A DNA stretch of 64,000 nt from an uncultured Anaerolineales bacterium (GTDB lineage Bacteria; Chloroflexota; Anaerolineae; Aggregatilineales; Aggregatilineaceae), in the NCBI GenBank assembly GCA_937135955.1, contig CAKZOB010000042.1, positions 1 through 64,000 of the forward strand, read 5' to 3'. Of this stretch, positions 43,615 to 52,300 are shown in pieces. The notes below the pieces were generated by a model that was given only the letters and a program-made list of their open reading frames with translations, had not been told where the DNA came from and ran no database searches. Position 1 is the first letter of the stretch. Each line of letters opens with the position of its first letter. A program made the position numbers and the translations under genes.

Positions 43615-44916
43615 ATGAGGACATTTCCCCTGTCAGCGGACGAAGTAGCGCCCGCTCAGCGTCGCGAACGATTGCTGCTGGCCCTGGCCGGAGCCTTCAT
43701 GCTGATCAACCAGGTTGCGCTGATTCTGGCGCGCAGTCGTCCCGCGCTCGACCTGTGGCCGGTGCTGGTGTGGGGAGCGTGCGCCGCTGCCGGGCATTCC
43801 ATCCTCAGCCGCCGTCTGCCCGCCCGCGACCCCCTGCTTTTCCCGCTGGCGATGCTGCTGGCTGGCTGGGGGTTGAACCTGATCGCCCGCCTGGTGCCCT
43901 CCTTCGCCGATCGGCAGACGCTGTGGCTGGTGATGGGCACGGGAGCGCTGCTGGGCCTCACCGCCCTGCCGCGCGACCTGCGTTGGCTGCGCCGCTACCG
44001 CTACACCTGGCTGATCGGCGGACTGGCCCTGCTCTTCCTGACCATCCTCATCGGTCAGAACCCCGCCGATACCGGCCCGCGCCTGTGGCTGTGGTTGGGA
44101 GTGGGGCGCATCTACTATCAGCCCTCGGAACTGCTCAAAATCCTGCTGGTGGTCTTTCTGGCCAGCTACCTGGCCGAACACCAGCGCTACATGCGCCAGG
44201 ATACGGTGCGCGTGGGGCCGTGGCAGGTGCCCTCGCTGGCTTTCCTGGGGCCGGTGTTGCTGATGTGGAGCATCTGCGTGGTCGTGCTCATCTGGCAACG
44301 CGACCTGGGCACAGCCACGCTATTCTTCGCCGTCTTCCTGGCCATGCTCTACCTGGCCAGTGGACAGGGTCTGTTGCTGGCGGGTGGAAGCCTGCTGATG
44401 ATCGCAGCGGCGGCGCTCGGCTACCATCTGTTCGACGTGGTCGCACTGCGCGTGAAGGTGTGGTGGAATCCCTGGCCCACTGCCGATGCCCAGGCGTATC
44501 AGGTTGTGCAAAGCCTGATCGCCGTTGCCTCAGGCGGGATTCTGGGCCAGGGCATTGGCCAGGGTCAGCCAGGGATCATCCCCGTCGTCCATTCAGACTT
44601 TGCCTTCGCCGCCATCGCGGAAGAATGGGGGCTGGTGGGCACGTTGAGCGTCATCGCCGCCCTGGCGACGCTGGTTATACGTGGGATGCGCATTGCCGCG
44701 CTGGCCAGTCATCCGTTCCGCACGCTGCTCGCCGCCGGTCTCAGCGTGTTGCTGGGAGTGCAGAGCCTGTTGATCATGGGCGGCGTGCTCAAGATCGTGC
44801 CGCTCACCGGCGTCACGCTGCCCTTCGTCAGTTACGGCGGCAGCTCGCTACTGACCAGTTTCGTCATCGTCGGGCTGCTGTTGATCCTCAGCGAACGGAG
44901 CGCGCCGACCCCGTGA
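43615..44916 (+). CDS. SEDS peptidoglycan glycosyltransferase (FtsW/RodA family)
   Basis: A 433-residue membrane protein with about ten to twelve helices. SEDS signatures are YYQPSELLKI, WQRDLGTATLF, HSDFAFAAIAEEWGLVG and LPFVSYGGSSLL. Asp328 in HSDF corresponds to the essential extracellular Asp of RodA/FtsW, so the polymerase site appears intact. It polymerises lipid II with a cognate PBP; the partner gene overlaps its stop (GTGA). The FtsW versus RodA choice is not resolved. ATG 43615 has no clear ribosome site, and a TTG at 43582 is an alternative. Confidence 0.92.
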   Translation: MRTFPLSADEVAPAQRRERLLLALAGAFMLINQVALILARSRPALDLWPVLVWGACAAAGHSILSRRLPARDPLLFPLAMLLAGWGLNLIARLVPSFADRQTLWLVMGTGALLGLTALPRDLRWLRRYRYTWLIGGLALLFLTILIGQNPADTGPRLWLWLGVGRIYYQPSELLKILLVVFLASYLAEHQRYMRQDTVRVGPWQVPSLAFLGPVLLMWSICVVVLIWQRDLGTATLFFAVFLAMLYLASGQGLLLAGGSLLMIAAAALGYHLFDVVALRVKVWWNPWPTADAQAYQVVQSLIAVASGGILGQGIGQGQPGIIPVVHSDFAFAAIAEEWGLVGTLSVIAALATLVIRGMRIAALASHPFRTLLAAGLSVLLGVQSLLIMGGVLKIVPLTGVTLPFVSYGGSSLLTSFVIVGLLLILSERSAPTP

Positions 44917-46394
44917 ACGAGACACACACCGCCCCCCGCGACCTGGTCCGCGTGGCCCTGGCCCTGCTGATCGCCTTCGGCGTCATCGCGCTGGCCTCTG
45001 TGTATTGGAGCGTGATCGCCGCGCCCGATCTGCTCGCTCGCGACGACAACGCCCGCAACATCATCGCCGAACAGCGCATCCGGCGCGGCGCGATCCTCGA
45101 CCGGACGGGCGAGGTGCTGGCCTTCAGCCAGGAGACCCCCAACGGGCTGACAGCACGGCGCTATCCGCAGCCGGTCGTCGCCAGCGCTGTCGGTTACTAC
45201 AGCCTGACCTATGGTACCGCGGGCATCGAAGCAGCCTACGACTCGCTATTGCGCGGGGACGAAGGTCGCGACGAACTGGACGCACTGCTCGACGATCTGC
45301 TGCACCGCGCCCCCCAGGGCGGCGACGTGCGCGCCACGCTCGACCTGCGCGTACAGGGAGCCGTCGCCGAAGCGCTGACCGGACGGGCTGGCGCGGCGAT
45401 TGTGCTCGATGTGCCATCGGGAGCAGTGCGAGCGCTGGTCAGTCAGCCCACATTCGATCCCAACACTCTGGACGCGCAGTGGGACGCACTGGTCGCCGAC
45501 CAGGGTGCGCCCTTGCTCAACCGGGTGACGGCAGGGCTGTATCAGCCGGGCGGTGTCTTCCAGACGGTGCTGCTGGGGGCGCTGTTCGCCACACAGCCCG
45601 ATCTTTCCGATGCAGGCGCAGGGTTGCTGACTCAGCCCGCGGACATCTTCAGCGAGCCGGTGCGCGTGGACGACCTGACGCTCGACTGCCTGCGCCAACC
45701 CATTACCGACACCCCCACCCTGGCCGACGCCTACGCTTTCGGCTGCCCGGCCCCCATCCTGGCCCTGGCCGAAAGCAGTCTTTCGTCCGAAGCCGTGCGC
45801 CAGCGCATGGAAGCACTCGGCCTGCTCGATGCGCTCGCGCTGACCGGTTTCCCGACCGTCACCGCACCGGCGACGTTGTTCCCCGCTGAGGTCTCGCCCA
45901 CCGCGCACAGGGCGCTGCTGGCCGGTCAGGGAGCGCTAACCATCACTCCACTGCATCTGGCGCAGATGGTAGCCGCCATCGCACACGGCGGCAACGCCGT
46001 GTCGTTGCACCTGGTAGATGCTGTGCGCCCGCCGGAGTCGTCGCAATGGCAGACGCCCTCCGCCCCAACAACGCGCGAACGAGCCATGCTCCGCGCAGAC
46101 GTAGCCGCGGCGTTGGAGAGCGCGCTCGCCTATGCTGCACGCACCAGTCCCGACACGGCCATCGCTGCCCCGCCAAACGTCCCGCTGTTCGGGCACAGCG
46201 CGCTGGCCTTCGCCGGGCCACAGAAAACCCCCTATGCCTGGTTCTACGGCTACGTGCGTCCAGACGACGCCGGTGAAGAGGCCATCGTGGTCGTTGTGGT
46301 GGTAGAGGACGAGCGCAACCCGGCAGTGGCCGCGCGGGTGGCGCGGGCCGCCTTCACCGCCGCCCTGCAAAACGACGAACCATCAGCCGATTGA
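44913..46394 (+). CDS. PBP2-like protein with all three transpeptidase motifs lost
   Basis: A 493-residue class B PBP homologue paired with the SEDS gene by a GTGA overlap. It has one N-terminal helix (about 12-35), the pedestal-like RGAILDRTGEVLAFSQ and a transpeptidase-like domain from about 150. Motif 1, normally PGSTFK, reads PGGVFQ (Ser to Gly214, Lys to Gln217). Motif 2, normally SxN, reads GCP (Gly277, Pro279). Motif 3, normally KTG, reads HSA (428-430). The surrounding sequence aligns well and the frame is open, so the protein is a structural pseudo-enzyme, not a pseudogene. It could act as a non-catalytic SEDS activator, as PBPs do allosterically. Confidence 0.88.
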   Translation: MNETHTAPRDLVRVALALLIAFGVIALASVYWSVIAAPDLLARDDNARNIIAEQRIRRGAILDRTGEVLAFSQETPNGLTARRYPQPVVASAVGYYSLTYGTAGIEAAYDSLLRGDEGRDELDALLDDLLHRAPQGGDVRATLDLRVQGAVAEALTGRAGAAIVLDVPSGAVRALVSQPTFDPNTLDAQWDALVADQGAPLLNRVTAGLYQPGGVFQTVLLGALFATQPDLSDAGAGLLTQPADIFSEPVRVDDLTLDCLRQPITDTPTLADAYAFGCPAPILALAESSLSSEAVRQRMEALGLLDALALTGFPTVTAPATLFPAEVSPTAHRALLAGQGALTITPLHLAQMVAAIAHGGNAVSLHLVDAVRPPESSQWQTPSAPTTRERAMLRADVAAALESALAYAARTSPDTAIAAPPNVPLFGHSALAFAGPQKTPYAWFYGYVRPDDAGEEAIVVVVVVEDERNPAVAARVARAAFTAALQNDEPSAD

Positions 46395-46410
46395 GCCTGA
46401 GGAGGCCACT

Positions 46411-47169
46411 ATGCCCCTGGAGGACCTGCGCCAGCTCCTGGCAGCGCTCGGTGAGCCGCGTGGCTGGGACTTCTCCGCCATCCGCGACGACTGTGACCCC
46501 GTGCCCTGGTCGTACCGCGAGGTAGCACGCCGCTATCTTTCACCATTGCAGCGCGTGCTGGACATCGGCACGGGCAGCGGCGAGCAATTTCTGGCGCTGG
46601 CCGAATACTTCGGCAGCGGTTTGGGCATAGACGCTGATCCGCAGATGGTCGCCCTGGCCGAAGCGAACACCCCTTCAGCCATCGCCTGCCGCGTTAAATT
46701 TCTGGCGATGGACGCCGCGGCGCTGGAATTCCCCGCCGAGTCGTTCGACGTGGTGCTGGCCCGGCATGCCCCGATCTATCCTGCCGAGGTCGCCCGCGTG
46801 TTGCGAAGCGGCGGCGTGTTCATCACGCAACAGATCGGCGCGCGCAATCACGCCAACATTACCGCTCTGTTCGGCTGCGGGCCAGACGGGCGCTATACGC
46901 GCGATCCGCAGCAGACCATCGCCACCTGGGCCGAAGAGTTCGCCCGTCTGGGGTGCGTCGTGCGCGCCCGCGGCGAATACGATGTGCCCTACTACTATCA
47001 AGACGCCGCGTCGCTCTTGTTGTGGCTGCGCACCTTACCTGTGCCTGAGGACTTTGCCATTGAACGGCACTGGCCGCAGATCGATCACATCCTGCGCGAA
47101 TTCCAGACCCCGCGCGGCATTGCCACCAACGTACACCGCGAATTGCTGATCGCGCAGAAAGCAGGCTGA
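46411..47169 (+). CDS. Class I SAM-dependent methyltransferase
   Basis: A 252-residue protein with the SAM-binding motif LDIGTGSGEQFL near residue 50, GLGIDADPQMV, and FDVVLARHA as motif III, in the UbiE/Methyltransf_11 manner. No membrane segment. The substrate is unknown. The ATG follows GAGGAGGCC 17 bases after the PBP-like stop, so it is probably read from the same transcript, though a functional link is not evident. Convergent with the DinB gene one base away. Confidence 0.88.
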   Translation: MPLEDLRQLLAALGEPRGWDFSAIRDDCDPVPWSYREVARRYLSPLQRVLDIGTGSGEQFLALAEYFGSGLGIDADPQMVALAEANTPSAIACRVKFLAMDAAALEFPAESFDVVLARHAPIYPAEVARVLRSGGVFITQQIGARNHANITALFGCGPDGRYTRDPQQTIATWAEEFARLGCVVRARGEYDVPYYYQDAASLLLWLRTLPVPEDFAIERHWPQIDHILREFQTPRGIATNVHRELLIAQKAG

Positions 47170-47170
47170 G

Positions 47171-47629
47171 TCACAGCCCCTGCGCCGCCTGAATGTCGCG
47201 CAGATGCTGTCCTTCGTGCAGGGCGATGATGCGCAGGATATCGCCGACGCTCATCTCGCCCAGGGCCGGATGCGGGCCGCGCCGCTCCAGCGCTACCTCG
47301 TCCAGACTTTCGAGGAATTTCACGGTCTGCGCGCGCTGTTCGGTCAACGCCGCCAACAACGCCTCGCGCGACAGCCGCCCCAGTTCCTCCAGACGGCGGG
47401 CATTGTGAGCGTCCAGGGCGAATTCGCGCGGCAGTCGTTCGGTCTCGCCCTGCACGATGACTTCGATCACCCGCCGGTGATCCTCCTCCGAAGCCACCAG
47501 ATGAGACAATATCTGCCGGATCGTCCAGTCACCGGCGGCGGGGCGATCAAGATCGCTCTCTGTCAGTGGCTCGATGACGGCCAGCAGGCGCGCGCGACTC
47601 TTGTTCAGGCGGTCGAGAAGCGGGGACAT
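47171..47629 (-). CDS. DinB-family protein
   Basis: The 152-residue four-helix DinB-fold protein has TIRQILSHLVASEEDHRRV and GDILRIIALHEGQHLRDIQAAQ. Its His residues (in LSHLV and LHEGQHL) form the usual metal triad of the DinB/YfiT superfamily, which includes thiol-dependent transferases. No substrate can be assigned. It starts five bases after the gnd stop with GGGAGTGA upstream, so the two are co-transcribed. A slightly longer start at 47644 is less likely. Confidence 0.88.
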   Translation of the reverse strand: MSPLLDRLNKSRARLLAVIEPLTESDLDRPAAGDWTIRQILSHLVASEEDHRRVIEVIVQGETERLPREFALDAHNARRLEELGRLSREALLAALTEQRAQTVKFLESLDEVALERRGPHPALGEMSVGDILRIIALHEGQHLRDIQAAQGL

Positions 47630-47634
47630 GGGGA

Positions 47635-49035
47635 TCACTCCCACTCAGTGTGAAAGACGCCGTCCCGATCGATCCGCCGGTACGTGTGCGCCCCGAAGAA
47701 GTCGCGCTGTGCCTGAGTCAGGTTGGCGGGCAGGCGACCCGTGCGGTAGGCGTCGAAATAGGCCAGCGACGCCGCCAGCGCCGGAACGGGGATGCCCGCT
47801 TCGATGGCCGTGCGCAGCGTCGCCCGCCACGCGGCCTGCCGCTCCAGGACCGCCGTGCGGAACGGTTCGGCCAGCAACAGATTGGGCAGGTCGGGCTGCG
47901 CGGCGAAAGCTGCCCGCACATCTTCCAGCAATGCCGCCCGGATGATACACCCGCCACGCCAGATCGCCGCAATCTCAGACAGGTTGAGCGCGTAGTCGTA
48001 TTCCTGGCTGGCCGCCCGCAGCAAGGCGAAACCCTGCGCATAGCTGCACAAGACCCCTGCGTAGAGCGCCCCCCGCACCCCTTCGATGAAAGCGGCGCGG
48101 TCGCCGGAGAAGACGAACGTCGGCCCCGGCAACTGTTTCTCCGCTGCCAGGCGTTCGCCGCGCAGCGCCGAGATCAACCGCCCTTCGACGGCGGCGTTGA
48201 TAGTGTGTGTCGGCACACCCAGGTCGAGCGCGTTCTGGCTCGTCCACTTGCCAGTACCTTTTTGCTCCGCTTCGTCGAGGATCAGCTCGACCAGCGGTTG
48301 CCCGCTATCGGGGTCGCGCCGACCGAAGATCGCAGCCGTGATCTCGACCAGATAGGCATTCAACTCGGCCTGGTTCCACGCGCCGAAGATACGCGCCAGT
48401 TCTTCCGTCGTCGCCCCGGCAACGCGCTTGAGCAGGTCGTAGGCTTCGGCGAGCAGTTGCATGACGCCGTACTCGATGCCGTTGTGCACCATCTTGACGT
48501 AGTGCCCCGCCCCACGCGGCCCCATGTAGGCCACGCATGGCTCGCCGTTCACCCTGGCCGCGATCGCCTCGAACACCGGCGCGATCAACTGATAGGCTTC
48601 GCGCTGCCCACCCGGCATGATCGAAGGGCCGCGCAGCGCCCCTTTCTCGCCACCGGAAACCCCGCTGCCGATGAACAGAAGCCCGTCCTGTTCCAGGTCG
48701 GCGGAGCGGCGCTCAGTATCGCGGAAAAAGCTGTTGCCCAGGTCTACCAGCAGATCACCCGGCTGCAAATGAGGCCGTAACGAGGCAATGACCGCGTCCA
48801 CCGCGTTGGCAGGAACCAACAGCAATATCCGGCGCGGCCTGTCCAGTGCCCCCACGAACGAAGGGATATCGGCGAAGCTGCGCAATAGCTCCGGTGCGGC
48901 CAGCCGGTCGAAGGCGGCGCGTGTATCCGCGCTGCGGGCATAACCCGCCACGCTGAAGCCGTGTTCTGCCAGGTTGCGGGCCAGGTTAGCGCCCATCACC
49001 CCCAATCCGACCATGCCCAGGTGATATGCCGCCAT
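47635..49035 (-). CDS. gnd: 6-phosphogluconate dehydrogenase, decarboxylating
   Basis: A 466-residue pentose phosphate enzyme, NADP-dependent in the long form. It has GLGVMGANLARNLAEHGFSV (Rossmann), SGVSGGEKGALRGPSIMPGG, the catalytic GAGHYVKMVHNGIEYG and KGTGKWTSQNALDLGVP. Length is normal for the dimeric type. ATG 49035 is chosen for AGGAGGGG upstream. The CpXC gene ends 97 bases upstream, with a nested hairpin at 49061-49091. Confidence 0.96.
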   Translation of the reverse strand: MAAYHLGMVGLGVMGANLARNLAEHGFSVAGYARSADTRAAFDRLAAPELLRSFADIPSFVGALDRPRRILLLVPANAVDAVIASLRPHLQPGDLLVDLGNSFFRDTERRSADLEQDGLLFIGSGVSGGEKGALRGPSIMPGGQREAYQLIAPVFEAIAARVNGEPCVAYMGPRGAGHYVKMVHNGIEYGVMQLLAEAYDLLKRVAGATTEELARIFGAWNQAELNAYLVEITAAIFGRRDPDSGQPLVELILDEAEQKGTGKWTSQNALDLGVPTHTINAAVEGRLISALRGERLAAEKQLPGPTFVFSGDRAAFIEGVRGALYAGVLCSYAQGFALLRAASQEYDYALNLSEIAAIWRGGCIIRAALLEDVRAAFAAQPDLPNLLLAEPFRTAVLERQAAWRATLRTAIEAGIPVPALAASLAYFDAYRTGRLPANLTQAQRDFFGAHTYRRIDRDGVFHTEWE

Positions 49036-49060
49036 GTATGCTACCCCTCCTGAATCTAAA

Positions 49061-49091
49061 GACTTCCGCAGTCTCCAAGACTCCGGAAGTC
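49061..49091 (-). other. Nested hairpin between the CpXC gene and gnd
   Basis: GACTTCCG (49061-49068) pairs with CGGAAGTC (49084-49091), and inside it AGTCT pairs with AGACT around a CCA loop, separated by a single C-C mismatch. No T-run follows. It could be a processing or attenuation hairpin, or a remnant of a short repeat; a similar AGACTC-type sequence lies at 50592-50620. Confidence 0.45.
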
Positions 49092-49132
49092 CATATCCCC
49101 TCTGCCCTGGTGCGGGCAACTCCGCACTGCCA

Positions 49133-50506
49133 TCACGCCTTCGGTTTAGCTGCACTGACCGCCTGCGCCGCCACATCGCGCAGATTCCGCAGACGCCGTG
49201 CCTGTTCGAGCCGCCCCCCTCGTTCGAGATCGAGCGCGATCGCGTCCATCAGCGCCAGAAAATCTGGCCCCAGGGGAGGCGCGCCCTCGGCGATCAGCCG
49301 CCGCGCTTCGTCTTCGCTCTCCGCCGAAAGCACATCGTTGATCAGGCGCAGCGGCGGCGGCGCGGCCTCGCGCAGCGCAGCGAGCACGCGCTCAAGCACC
49401 AGTTCCAGGCGTTCGCGTGTGCGCTCGTCGCCGGCATCTTCTGCGGCTTGAATGTTGGCCTGCAACACCGCCAGAAACGTATCGTCAATCAGTTCCAGGC
49501 GCGGGCGGATGGCCGCATCAATATCCTCGCTGTTGACGATGACGCGCAACGTATCGGTGGCGCGCTGCAACACGGCCTGTGTCTGCTGGTCTACGGCGCT
49601 AGTGAGTTCCAGCAGCCGCTCGCGAAGCTGCGTTAATCGTTCGCGCTGATCGCCGTTGGCGCTCTCGATGCGCCCGCTCAGTTCCTGGAAGAAAGTGTAG
49701 TCGAAAGCCGGACGCATCAGCCCCACCAGGGCCTGCAACCGGTCGAGATCATCGGCGTATTCCAGCACCATGGCCATGAAATCCTGCCGCGTGAGTTTGC
49801 TGCCGATGCGTTGCAGGCGCTCTGCGACCTCGCGCACTTTCTGTTCCTGCTCGCGCACTTCCTTCACAATGGCCTGTCCCGCTGGCGTGTTCTGCAGCAG
49901 AAAATCGTAGAGCGCTATCAGGCCGTCGGCCATTTCCGGATGGCCCGTCGCAGCGGAGTTGTCGGCCATGGTCAGCAGCATCTCCAGGAACTCGCGATCC
50001 AGATGTTTGGCCTGCTCCTGCGCCACTTTGGGCCAGTTTTCCGGATGCACTTGCAGGAACAGCTCCATCACGCGCACCTTCTCGCGCTGCGCTTCGCGCA
50101 TCTCGCGCGTGATGCCGTCTGCATCCAGAATCATGTCAACCATGCCGGGCAGGGTGAGCGCCTGCTTGGGCTGCAGTAGATAGGCGCGGCGCTGCTCCGG
50201 CGGGATGCTGTTAGTGAGGCGACGCGTCAGGTCGCCGATGATGTTCTCGCGCTCCGAAGGCGAGATGTTGAGTTCCATCGGCACATATACGATCAGCAGT
50301 TCCTTGCTGGGATCGTGATAAAGCAATGGCGTGCCGACGCCCAGCGTGTGCCCACAGTTGGGGCAGGCGACCATATTCACGCGGCCCGACAGGAAACGCG
50401 CCTTCACCTGCGGATCGCGCCCCACGTCGAGAATCTGCTCGACGATGGCGGGGAAGCGGTGACCACAGCGCGGACAGGCCAGCGTGGTTCTGACAACTTG
50501 GGTCAT
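49133..50506 (-). CDS. CpXC-domain protein
   Basis: A 457-residue protein with two zinc knuckles, CPRC (Cys11, Cys14) and CPNC (Cys48, Cys51), in the N-terminal CpXC domain (about 5-125). The rest is helical and Glu/Arg/Gln-rich, with coiled-coil character around 215-330. The CpXC domain is found in many phyla and its role is unknown. ATG 50506 is chosen for CAGGAGC upstream. Located between the histidine kinase and gnd on the minus strand; no functional partner is clear. Confidence 0.82.
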   Translation of the reverse strand: MTQVVRTTLACPRCGHRFPAIVEQILDVGRDPQVKARFLSGRVNMVACPNCGHTLGVGTPLLYHDPSKELLIVYVPMELNISPSERENIIGDLTRRLTNSIPPEQRRAYLLQPKQALTLPGMVDMILDADGITREMREAQREKVRVMELFLQVHPENWPKVAQEQAKHLDREFLEMLLTMADNSAATGHPEMADGLIALYDFLLQNTPAGQAIVKEVREQEQKVREVAERLQRIGSKLTRQDFMAMVLEYADDLDRLQALVGLMRPAFDYTFFQELSGRIESANGDQRERLTQLRERLLELTSAVDQQTQAVLQRATDTLRVIVNSEDIDAAIRPRLELIDDTFLAVLQANIQAAEDAGDERTRERLELVLERVLAALREAAPPPLRLINDVLSAESEDEARRLIAEGAPPLGPDFLALMDAIALDLERGGRLEQARRLRNLRDVAAQAVSAAKPKA

Positions 50507-50615
50507 GGTGCAAGCTCCTGAAAACAGTGTGGCCGGTGTGTTCCGGCGTGCAAACAGATGCAGTATACCGCACAAACGCCCTGCTGCACGAAGAATCTGA
50601 AGATTCTCAAGACTC

Positions 50616-52193
50616 TCAGTCGCCGCGCGGCAATACGAAGCTGAAAGTCGCGCCGCCGTCGGGGTTGTTCTCCGCCCAGATGCGTCCCCCGTGCGCCTTG
50701 ATCACGGCGTCGGCCAGGTACAGCCCCAGGCCCGTGCCCTGTGCTTTCTGAGCCAGGCTGCTGTCCACGCGGTAGAAGCGCTCGAAGACGCGCTGTAACT
50801 GATCGGGCGGCAGGCCGATGCCCTGATCGCGCACCGAGACCTGCACCTCGGTGTCGGTGAACGCCCCGCTGATGACGATTTCTCCGCCCTGCGGGGAGTA
50901 CTTGATGGCATTGCTGACCAGGTTGTCAATCACCTGGCGCAGACGTTTTGTGTCGCCCCGAATGATCGGGAAATCGGGCGAGAAGACTGCCCGCAACTGA
51001 TGTTTGTCGGTCTGCGTCTGAAAGCGCTCGATAGATTGTCGCGCCAGCGCGGGCAGGCTCACGTCGTCGTAAGTGAGCTTCATCCCCTCGGCCTGCAGCT
51101 TGGACGCTTCCAGCAGGTTTTCGATCAGCTCTGCCAGCCGGTCGGCCTCTTCTTCGATGACGGTCAGGCCGTTCTTGATGGTAGCGCGATCCCAGTCGGC
51201 ATCGTCGCGGCTCAGCGCATCGGCGTAACCCTTGATCAGCGCCACCGGTGTCTTCAGTTCGTGCGACACCACCGAGATGAAAGTGGACTTGAGTCGCTCG
51301 GCCTCGCGAAAATGGGTGATGTCGCGCACATTGGCGATCACGTTCAGCAGTCGGCCATCTTCGTCGGTGAGCGCCGCGTAGGTGATGCCTACGCTCAGCA
51401 CTGAGCCGTCCAGCCGCTCCAGATCGCCCTCGACATAGATCGTCTCTGGCGAAGTGTGATCGCTGCGCTGGCGCGGCCAACCCTGCCGCACCATGTCGGT
51501 CAGGTCTGGCCCGATCTCGCGCTGCCGCCAGCGGATGACCACGTCGTGATGGCGTCCCGTCGCCTGCTCGGGTCGCCAACCAGTCATGTGACTGAGCGCG
51601 CGGTTCCAACGCTCGACCCGCAGTTGCGGGTCGAGGATCATCACCCCATCGGCGCTGTGATCCAGGATAGCCGCCAGCCGTTGCCGCTCCTGGTTGACGG
51701 CGGCGTACATACGGGCGTTGTGCACAGCAATAGCGGCCTGATCGGCGAAGCTCTGCAACAACTGATAGTCGTTCTGCGTCGGCGCGCCGGCGTAGGCGCG
51801 GAAGATGAAGACAATGCCCAGCATGTCGTCGGCCACCGACATAGGCAGCGCGACCACCTGTCGCAGAGCCGGATCAACGCGGCGGGCAATGCTGCGCAGG
51901 CGCGCGTGAAACGCCTGCACTTCCGCCTCGCTGCTGCCAGGCGAGGCGGGCAGTTCTTCCAGCAGCGCGTCGAACAGGTGCGCCTGTTCCGGCGGCACGC
52001 CGAAGATGGCGCGCGTGCGGAAGACGTCACCCTCGCGCAGCGCGATGATGCCCACCTCGCCGCTGAGCATCGAGGTAGCCGCCTGCAGCACCATGCGCAG
52101 AACCTCGCCCAGGTCGAGCTGCGCGGTGATGGCCCGGCTGATGTTCAGCAGATAGTCCCGCTGACGGACGCGATAGTCAGGTAACAGAAACAT
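50616..52193 (-). CDS. GAF-PAS sensor histidine kinase
   Basis: A 525-residue cytoplasmic kinase. GAF covers about 15-165 and PAS about 175-290 (LDHSADGVMILDPQLRVERWN). HisKA follows, with SHELKTP (phospho-accepting His311), then HATPase with the N box DNLVSNAIKYS, the G1 box VRDQGIGLPPDQ and GTGLGLYLADAV. No membrane helix is seen, so it senses an internal signal. A response regulator at 55171-55890 is the nearest candidate partner, about 3 kb away. The promoter TTACCG-17-TACAAT (52200-52228) is so close that the mRNA may be leaderless. Confidence 0.93.
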   Translation of the reverse strand: MFLLPDYRVRQRDYLLNISRAITAQLDLGEVLRMVLQAATSMLSGEVGIIALREGDVFRTRAIFGVPPEQAHLFDALLEELPASPGSSEAEVQAFHARLRSIARRVDPALRQVVALPMSVADDMLGIVFIFRAYAGAPTQNDYQLLQSFADQAAIAVHNARMYAAVNQERQRLAAILDHSADGVMILDPQLRVERWNRALSHMTGWRPEQATGRHHDVVIRWRQREIGPDLTDMVRQGWPRQRSDHTSPETIYVEGDLERLDGSVLSVGITYAALTDEDGRLLNVIANVRDITHFREAERLKSTFISVVSHELKTPVALIKGYADALSRDDADWDRATIKNGLTVIEEEADRLAELIENLLEASKLQAEGMKLTYDDVSLPALARQSIERFQTQTDKHQLRAVFSPDFPIIRGDTKRLRQVIDNLVSNAIKYSPQGGEIVISGAFTDTEVQVSVRDQGIGLPPDQLQRVFERFYRVDSSLAQKAQGTGLGLYLADAVIKAHGGRIWAENNPDGGATFSFVLPRGD

Positions 52194-52199
52194 ACCTGT

Positions 52200-52228
52200 A
52201 TTGTAGCAGGCAGTGCGTCGTCCGGTAA
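52200..52228 (-). promoter_or_regulatory. Promoter of the histidine kinase, probable leaderless
   Basis: On the minus strand TTACCG (52223-52228), 17 bases, TACAAT (52200-52205). The ATG at 52193 lies six bases after the -10, leaving no room for a ribosome site. Confidence 0.5.
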
Positions 52229-52300
52229 GATGGCCAGGGCGTTTCTAAGGGCGATTTTGCACCATTCTTGCGCGATTCTGACGCGGGGGAATGACCAGGC

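Noticed and set aside
43755-44912. N-terminal extension of the PBP-like frame into the SEDS gene
   Set aside because: The long frame overlaps the SEDS coding region; the GTG at 44913 with the GTGA overlap is the sensible start.
45540-45563. Frameshift or sequencing error as the reason for the missing SxxK in the PBP2-like gene
   Set aside because: The frame is open for 493 codons, the flanking residues align on both sides, and two other motifs are also replaced at their expected positions.
50592-50607. AGAATC-TGAA-GATTCT hairpin after the histidine kinase gene as a terminator
   Set aside because: Short AT-rich stem without a T-run.
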